The position numbers were made by a program, and so were the translations under genes. From Lawsonibacter sp. (lineage in GTDB: Bacteria; Bacillota; Clostridia; Oscillospirales; Oscillospiraceae): 10,724 bases of DNA. Position 1 is the first letter of the stretch; the number at the start of each line of letters is the position of its first letter. A model generated the notes under the pieces. It was not told the DNA's origin, did no database searches, and saw only the letters and a list, made by a program, of their open reading frames with translations. Positions 8,209-10,724 of this stretch are shown here, in pieces. The stretch lies in NCBI GenBank assembly GCA_022793355.1, contig JAAWCR010000198.1:1-10724 (forward strand), given 5' to 3'.

Positions 8209-8315
8209 ATAAAAATCGCGATTCGCTCCCCTTCCCAAATCGAACCCGCCGCGCTGGACTTCGAGGGTATGGAGCTAAAATAAAATCGCTTGTAATCTCT
8301 TATTGCAATTAAAAT

Positions 8316-8371
8316 AACCCTGCCTGATCGAAACAAGTTGCTGTCAGCTGTTCGGTTTGGCAGGGTTTTTT
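8316..8371. terminator. Probable bidirectional terminator between convergent units
   Basis: AACCCTGCC (8316-8324) pairs perfectly with GGCAGGGTT (8359-8367) across a 34-base loop. On the + strand a run of T continues to 8371. On the - strand the stem is followed by ATTTT after GGGTT. It lies between the + strand tRNA unit and the 3' end of the - strand holin-like gene, so it may serve both. The long loop lowers confidence. The rest of 8211-8428 holds no gene that I can support. Confidence 0.6.
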
Positions 8372-8418
8372 GCCTATAGACGGTATGGTTTAAAGACTGT
8401 AAACTTGTTCGATTCAGG
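8323..8418. repeat. Long imperfect inverted repeat downstream of the holin-like gene
   Basis: CCTGATCGAAACAAGTT (8323-8339) is nearly the reverse complement of AACTTGTTCGATTCAGG (8402-8418), differing by a small shift within the A/T run. The left arm overlaps the terminator stem at 8316-8324, so an RNA from either strand could form a larger compound structure here. Confidence 0.55.
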
Positions 8419-8428
8419 CGGCCAGCTG

Positions 8429-8734
8429 TCACCAACTGCTTGATTTGTCCCGCGTTATCCCTGCCGCGCCCTGAGCAGGGTCCAAACCAGACACGTTCGG
8501 CGCTTCGGGCCGGCTCATCGTCTCCCTGGCAGTCCTTTTGGCGTTCGCCGCATCCACCTTTCCCTCAGTGATGATGTATGCCACCACAGAAGTCACAGAC
8601 ACCACAGCGCCAGCCACCGAGTTGATGGTACTCTCGTCCAGTCCGAACACCATAGCCAGGCCGGTGATAATGCCTACGACCGCTGCCCACAGCTTACGGG
8701 AACTCAGCTTGCGTTTCCAGTCAATCTTATTCAT
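8429..8734 (-). CDS. Holin-like small membrane protein
   Basis: A 101-aa protein that begins MNKIDWKRKLSSRKLW, a short basic amphipathic start typical of phage holins from low-GC Gram-positive phages. Two hydrophobic helices follow (about residues 14-32 and 37-56) with a very short turn between them, then a soluble charged tail ending in SSSW. Holins form pores in the membrane and normally release or activate an endolysin. No endolysin gene lies downstream in this window. The ATG is preceded by GGAAAGGA on the - strand. The gene follows the 94-aa membrane protein by 24 bases, so the two are probably co-transcribed. The holin call rests on size, topology and context rather than on a diagnostic motif; an unrelated small two-helix membrane protein remains possible. 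Confidence 0.65.
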   Translation of the reverse strand: MNKIDWKRKLSSRKLWAAVVGIITGLAMVFGLDESTINSVAGAVVSVTSVVAYIITEGKVDAANAKRTARETMSRPEAPNVSGLDPAQGAAGITRDKSSSW

Positions 8735-8758
8735 TCCGTTACCGTTCCTTTCCGTGAA

Positions 8759-9043
8759 TCATTTCTCCTCATCGTGTGCAGCCTGGTTGAGGTGCTCCTC
8801 AATCCGGTTCATAGCCTCGGTGACCGGGCCGTTGCAGCCCTGGTCCTTTAACCCCTGCAAACAGGCCAGCAGCCCATAGCAGATCAGAGTCTGTTCTCTG
8901 CGGATTGCTCGCAGTTCTTCGTGTTGTCTCCTGCTCCGCTGAACAAACTTGACGCACCAGAGGATCACACCGCCGATCACACCCAGCGCGGTCAACAGCT
9001 CCGCCAGTTTAATCAAAGTATTTGCGTTGATGGTTACTTCCAT
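8759..9043 (-). CDS. Small phage-type membrane protein with one N-terminal helix
   Basis: A 94-aa protein with one hydrophobic helix (about residues 11-34), a charged, probably coiled segment (36-52), then QTLICYGLLACLQGLKDQGC and GPVTEAMNRIEEHL. From memory, this C-terminal pattern matches a family found next to holins in prophages of gut Clostridia. Databases often label it a branched-chain amino acid transporter permease, but nothing here looks like a transporter, as it is far too short and has one membrane span. A role beside the holin in lysis control is inference. A GGAGAGGAG ribosome binding site lies just upstream of the ATG on the - strand. It precedes the holin-like gene with a 24-base gap. 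No convincing promoter is visible in the 295 bases upstream. Confidence 0.7.
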   Translation of the reverse strand: MEVTINANTLIKLAELLTALGVIGGVILWCVKFVQRSRRQHEELRAIRREQTLICYGLLACLQGLKDQGCNGPVTEAMNRIEEHLNQAAHDEEK

Positions 9044-9136
9044 GTTCAGCTCTCCTCTCCGGCTCCCAAACTGGATACACAGCCCAGCTGATCGGCACAG
9101 ACTTCCGGCGCTTCAATCAGCCAGGGTGATTTGGTA

Positions 9137-9173
9137 CCCGAAAGCCTTGAGGCATTAAGGCTTTCGGGTTTTT
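9137..9173 (+). terminator. Strong + strand terminator-like hairpin
   Basis: CCCGAAAGCCTT (9137-9148) pairs perfectly with AAGGCTTTCGGG (9157-9168) around an 8-base loop and is followed by TTTTT. It has terminator form only on the + strand; the - strand copy has no T-run. No + strand gene lies upstream, so the transcript it would end is unknown. Confidence 0.65.
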
Positions 9174-9235
9174 CCACTAGGGCTTGTTTGAAACAGGTCA
9201 ACATGCCCAAACGCCGGCTTTTTTCACCATGCTTT

Positions 9236-9281
9236 GCCAATTTTCCTTGCAATACATCCAGTATTCCTGCGTCAAATTGGC
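9236..9281. repeat. Imperfect 46-bp palindrome in the gene-free gap
   Basis: The ends are GCCAATTT (9236-9243) and AAATTGGC (9274-9281), a perfect 8-bp inverted repeat. Inside them, GCAATAC and GTATTCCTGC form a second, bulged inverted repeat around a short loop. The gap 9044-9338 holds this element and two terminator-like hairpins, but no gene that I can support. Confidence 0.5.
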
Positions 9282-9292
9282 TTCGTCTGGCG

Positions 9293-9313
9293 AAAAAATT
9301 TCCCGCCGTCGGG
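9293..9313 (-). terminator. Weak terminator candidate after the proline-rich gene
   Basis: On the - strand a 4-bp GC stem (CCCG/CGGG with loop ACGG) is followed by AAA and six T residues, about 26 bases after the stop codon. The stem is short, so read-through toward the small membrane-protein genes is possible. Confidence 0.3.
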
Positions 9314-9338
9314 CACAGTTCCATTGTTCAAACAGCGC

Positions 9339-10226
9339 CTAAAGTTCGACAATATCCATCTCTGCCCGCTCTACGCACAGAGGGACTTGGGCATTCAGAA
9401 CCAGGGACAGATCCGCTGCGCAGCAATTGTTTGTACAGGGATGCAGAACGGCGATATGGTGCAAGGTCCGGGGACCATGGCTCAAGCGCTCCAGTGGAAC
9501 GCACAGAGGCTGCGTGTCCGCAAAAGCACCGCAGGGCGACTGCCTGAGAAGGATGATCCCCGTTCCCCCTGCCGGAGACATCGCGCAGACGTTCAATGTG
9601 TACTGTACCACATAGGTCTTCCTTGGAGCGAGCCGAATCTGCCTGGGAACGCTCCTGTCCCAGCAGATGTCTCGCCCCGAGCGGCTCCGCTGTCTCCAAA
9701 GCAGCTGGGTGTCTGGCTTCCACAGCATTTTCTGGCCCGCCAGCTGAAGGGCGCTTTTTTCGCAGGGCGGCACCCTGTATGGGACTGGAGCGGGGGCAGG
9801 GTAGGGAACTGGATATGGCGGAGGACAGATAGGGACATAGGGGGCCGTCTGCTGCGGCGGAGATGGCGACGGAGGCTGAGAGGGGAACGCGGGCTGAGAC
9901 GGGTCAGGGGGCTGAGATGGGAACGCCGGCTGGGAGGGCTCGGGCGGATGCGGGACAAATTCCAACACATGGTCCAGCTTGTTCTTCAACAGCATCTGGT
10001 TGTGTGTCACGGCCTCTATCAGGGCAGTGATGCTTTTGTGGGCGGCCAGCACATCCTGGGAGCTTGTTCCAGGCAGCGTTCCCAGGATGAATTGCAGATG
10101 TTCACCCCCGGCGTTGAGAATATGGCTCAGGGCAAGCTCTTCCATAGCAATACATGCGATTATCATAGTCAGAGCTTCTTCTCGTGTCATATCTGCCCCG
10201 TTTTTGGGAAAAGAAGGCATAGACAT
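9339..10226 (-). CDS. Putative spore-surface protein: helical N-module, Pro-rich stalk, BclA-like C-terminal domain
   Basis: A 295-aa protein with three parts. Residues 1-90 form a predicted helical module beginning MSMPSFPK and carrying IAMEELALSHILNAGGEHLQ and FILGTLPG. Residues 91-155 are a proline-rich stalk with two 12-residue repeats (PPEPSQPAFPSQ and PPDPSQPAFPSQ) and then PYPAPAPVPY-type sequence. Residues about 165-295 resemble the beta jelly-roll (C1q/TNF-like) of BclA-type exosporium proteins: alternating strands such as RLAPRKTYVVQYTLNV, a loop-rich middle, and a terminal MDIVEL strand. Cysteines are frequent, including a CTNNCC cluster at 264-269, suggesting cross-linking. No signal peptide is seen, as expected for a mother-cell protein. 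The ATG at 10226 is chosen over one at 10241, because GGAG lies nine bases before it and the resulting start matches the divergent paralogue. The family name is unknown to me; the spore role is inferred from architecture and the sigma-K-like promoter. Confidence 0.75.
   Translation of the reverse strand: MSMPSFPKNGADMTREEALTMIIACIAMEELALSHILNAGGEHLQFILGTLPGTSSQDVLAAHKSITALIEAVTHNQMLLKNKLDHVLEFVPHPPEPSQPAFPSQPPDPSQPAFPSQPPSPSPPQQTAPYVPICPPPYPVPYPAPAPVPYRVPPCEKSALQLAGQKMLWKPDTQLLWRQRSRSGRDICWDRSVPRQIRLAPRKTYVVQYTLNVCAMSPAGGTGIILLRQSPCGAFADTQPLCVPLERLSHGPRTLHHIAVLHPCTNNCCAADLSLVLNAQVPLCVERAEMDIVEL
9876..9947 (-). repeat. Two 36-bp tandem repeats encoding the proline-rich stalk
   Basis: Two consecutive 36-base units encode PPEPSQPAFPSQ and PPDPSQPAFPSQ; a partial third unit (PPSPS) extends to 9861. 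Such units commonly change number by slippage or recombination in stalk regions of surface proteins. Confidence 0.8.
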
Positions 10227-10248
10227 ATTCAAAAACTCCATAGTACAT

Positions 10249-10263
10249 CCCGGCGAGGCCGGG
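10249..10263 (-). promoter_or_regulatory. Leader hairpin upstream of the proline-rich gene
   Basis: CCCGGC and GCCGGG form a perfect 6-bp stem with a 3-base loop in the predicted 5' leader, 23 bases before the ATG at 10226 and just upstream of its GGAG site. Its effect on translation or mRNA stability is unknown. Confidence 0.4.
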
Positions 10264-10299
10264 ACTGAAATATGCGGCAGGATATCCGTGCCGCCGTCC

Positions 10300-10330
10300 T
10301 ACCCTATGACAGCGGAGGCGATTTGGTTCC
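10300..10330 (-). promoter_or_regulatory. Sigma-K-type promoter of the 295-aa spore-surface gene
   Basis: On the - strand GGAAC (10330-10326) is followed after 17 bases by CATAGGGTA (10308-10300). This matches the sigma-K consensus AC-N17-CATANNNTA exactly. Predicted transcription starts near 10293, giving a leader of about 65-70 bases. Assignment is by consensus only. Confidence 0.7.
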
Positions 10331-10334
10331 GGCT

Positions 10335-10365
10335 GGAACACGCCGCCGGGCCGTCACATATAGTA
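10335..10365 (+). promoter_or_regulatory. Sigma-K-type promoter of the divergent paralogue
   Basis: GGAAC (10335-10339) is followed after 17 bases by CATATAGTA (10357-10365), again an exact AC-N17-CATANNNTA match. Its -35 element is four bases from that of the opposite promoter. Predicted start is near 10372, with a leader of about 80 bases. Confidence 0.7.
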
Positions 10366-10383
10366 TTTCGGGCGCGGCGCGGC

Positions 10384-10398
10384 GGAGCGTTTCGCTCC
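10384..10398 (+). promoter_or_regulatory. Leader hairpin upstream of the + strand paralogue
   Basis: GGAGCG and CGCTCC form a perfect 6-bp stem with a TTT loop, extendable outward with GGC and GCC around extra C residues. It lies in the predicted 5' leader. The gene's own AAAGGAG ribosome binding site (10436-10442) is separate from it. Confidence 0.4.
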
Positions 10399-10452
10399 CC
10401 CCGCCCCTATGCTTCACAACGCGCTTCTTAAAATGAAAGGAGATTCTCAATT

Positions 10453-10724
10453 ATGTCTCTGCCCAGCTTTCCCAAAGTTGACCCACCCATTGAGCGTGAA
10501 AACGCGGTCAATCAAATTCTCTCCTCCATCGCCATGGAGGAGCTTGGACTGAGCCATATCCTCAACGCTGAGGGCGAGAAACTGCAGTATATTTTGGGCA
10601 CCCTGCCCGGTCTCAGCGGCCCCTCCGCCACGGTGGGCGACGTGCTGACCGCCACCGAGATCGTCCGCAGCATGCTGGAGACCGCCGTGCAGAACCAGCT
10701 CTTCCTGAAGGCGAAGATGCAGGG
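10453..10724 (+). CDS. Divergent paralogue of the spore-surface protein (N-terminal part, cut by window end)
   Basis: Only the first 90 codons are visible; the frame is open at the window edge. The protein begins MSLPSFPK and contains IAMEELGLSHILNAEGEKLQ and YILGTLPG, aligning closely with residues 1-85 of the - strand neighbour (IAMEELALSHILNAGGEHLQ and FILGTLPG). Both then continue with a helical stretch of similar pattern (SMLETAVQNQLFLKAKM here, ALIEAVTHNQMLLKNKL there). Here the segment after the GTLPG motif is a few residues longer (LSGPSATVGDVLTA). AAAGGAG (10436-10442) lies ten bases before the ATG. A sigma-K-type promoter lies about 90 bases upstream. The C-terminal architecture is unknown; a collagen-like or proline-rich stalk with a jelly-roll domain is the expectation by analogy. 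Confidence 0.85.
   Translation, partial: MSLPSFPKVDPPIERENAVNQILSSIAMEELGLSHILNAEGEKLQYILGTLPGLSGPSATVGDVLTATEIVRSMLETAVQNQLFLKAKMQ

Noticed and set aside
8217..8260. Possible tRNA T-arm remnant (GGGTTCGA on the - strand near 8241-8248)
   Set aside because: Only the T-loop-like octamer matches. No acceptor, anticodon arm or longer identity to the neighbouring tRNA could be found, so an attachment-site claim is not supported.
8106..8435. A 109-aa open frame on the - strand ending in ARRDSNPQHSEPESDALSN
   Set aside because: Its C-terminal end is the antisense of the tRNA-Arg gene, a well-known source of false protein entries. It also runs across the terminator hairpin.
8538..8879. A 113-aa + strand frame opposite the holin-like gene
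   Set aside because: It crosses the boundary between the two - strand genes and is best explained as their complement.
9046..9324. A 92-aa - strand frame upstream of the small membrane proteins
   Set aside because: It runs straight through the 12-bp hairpin at 9137-9168 and the palindrome at 9236-9281, shows no domain, and no good ribosome binding site was seen. It is probably non-coding.
9861..9947. Proline-rich repeats as a CRISPR-like array
   Set aside because: The units are directly adjacent with no unique spacers and stay in frame within a coding region.
9234..10268. A 344-aa + strand frame opposite the proline-rich gene
   Set aside because: It is the complement of a proline-rich, GC-biased gene and is rich in arginine, glycine and tryptophan. 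It has no domain or suitable ribosome binding site, whereas the - strand frame has a start, promoter and paralogue.

Overview
The window looks like a GC-rich, spore-forming member of the Clostridia. The best guess is the Oscillospiraceae (Flavonifractor/Intestinimonas-like). The basis is the two classic Firmicutes gene blocks, the strong AGGAGG-type ribosome binding sites, and a pair of spore-surface-type genes under apparent sigma-K promoters. The genus is inference.

Positions 1-8007 hold six housekeeping genes, all on the + strand. The first block is gdpP-rplI-dnaB (c-di-AMP phosphodiesterase, ribosomal protein L9, replicative helicase), the same order as yybT-rplI-dnaC of Bacillus. The second is tilS-hpt-ftsH (tRNA-Ile lysidine synthetase, hypoxanthine phosphoribosyltransferase, membrane AAA+ protease), another conserved Firmicutes cluster. 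Gaps within and between the blocks are short, and no strong terminator is visible until after position 8007. Several starts were moved downstream of the longest open frame, because a Shine-Dalgarno sequence clearly selects an internal start.

Positions 8008-8428 hold a self-contained tRNA-Arg(CCG) unit. It has a near-consensus promoter, the tRNA with encoded CCA, and a perfect 12-bp terminator hairpin. A second, probably bidirectional terminator and a long imperfect inverted repeat follow.

From 8429 the coding strand switches. Two small membrane-protein genes on the - strand resemble the holin end of a prophage lysis cassette (a 94-aa protein with one membrane segment, then a holin-like protein), but no endolysin gene is present. 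A 295-bp gene-free stretch with two notable hairpins separates them from a 295-aa - strand gene. That gene encodes an N-terminal helical module, a proline-rich stalk with 36-bp tandem repeats, and a C-terminal domain resembling the BclA/TNF-like jelly-roll of spore-surface glycoproteins.

The window ends inside a divergently transcribed paralogue of that gene, which shares the N-terminal module. Between the two lies a 226-bp control region with two back-to-back promoters. Both read GGAAC-N17-CATANNNTA, an exact match to the sigma-K consensus. This shared late mother-cell control is the main evidence that the two proteins belong to the outer spore layers, and it is the most interesting feature of the window.
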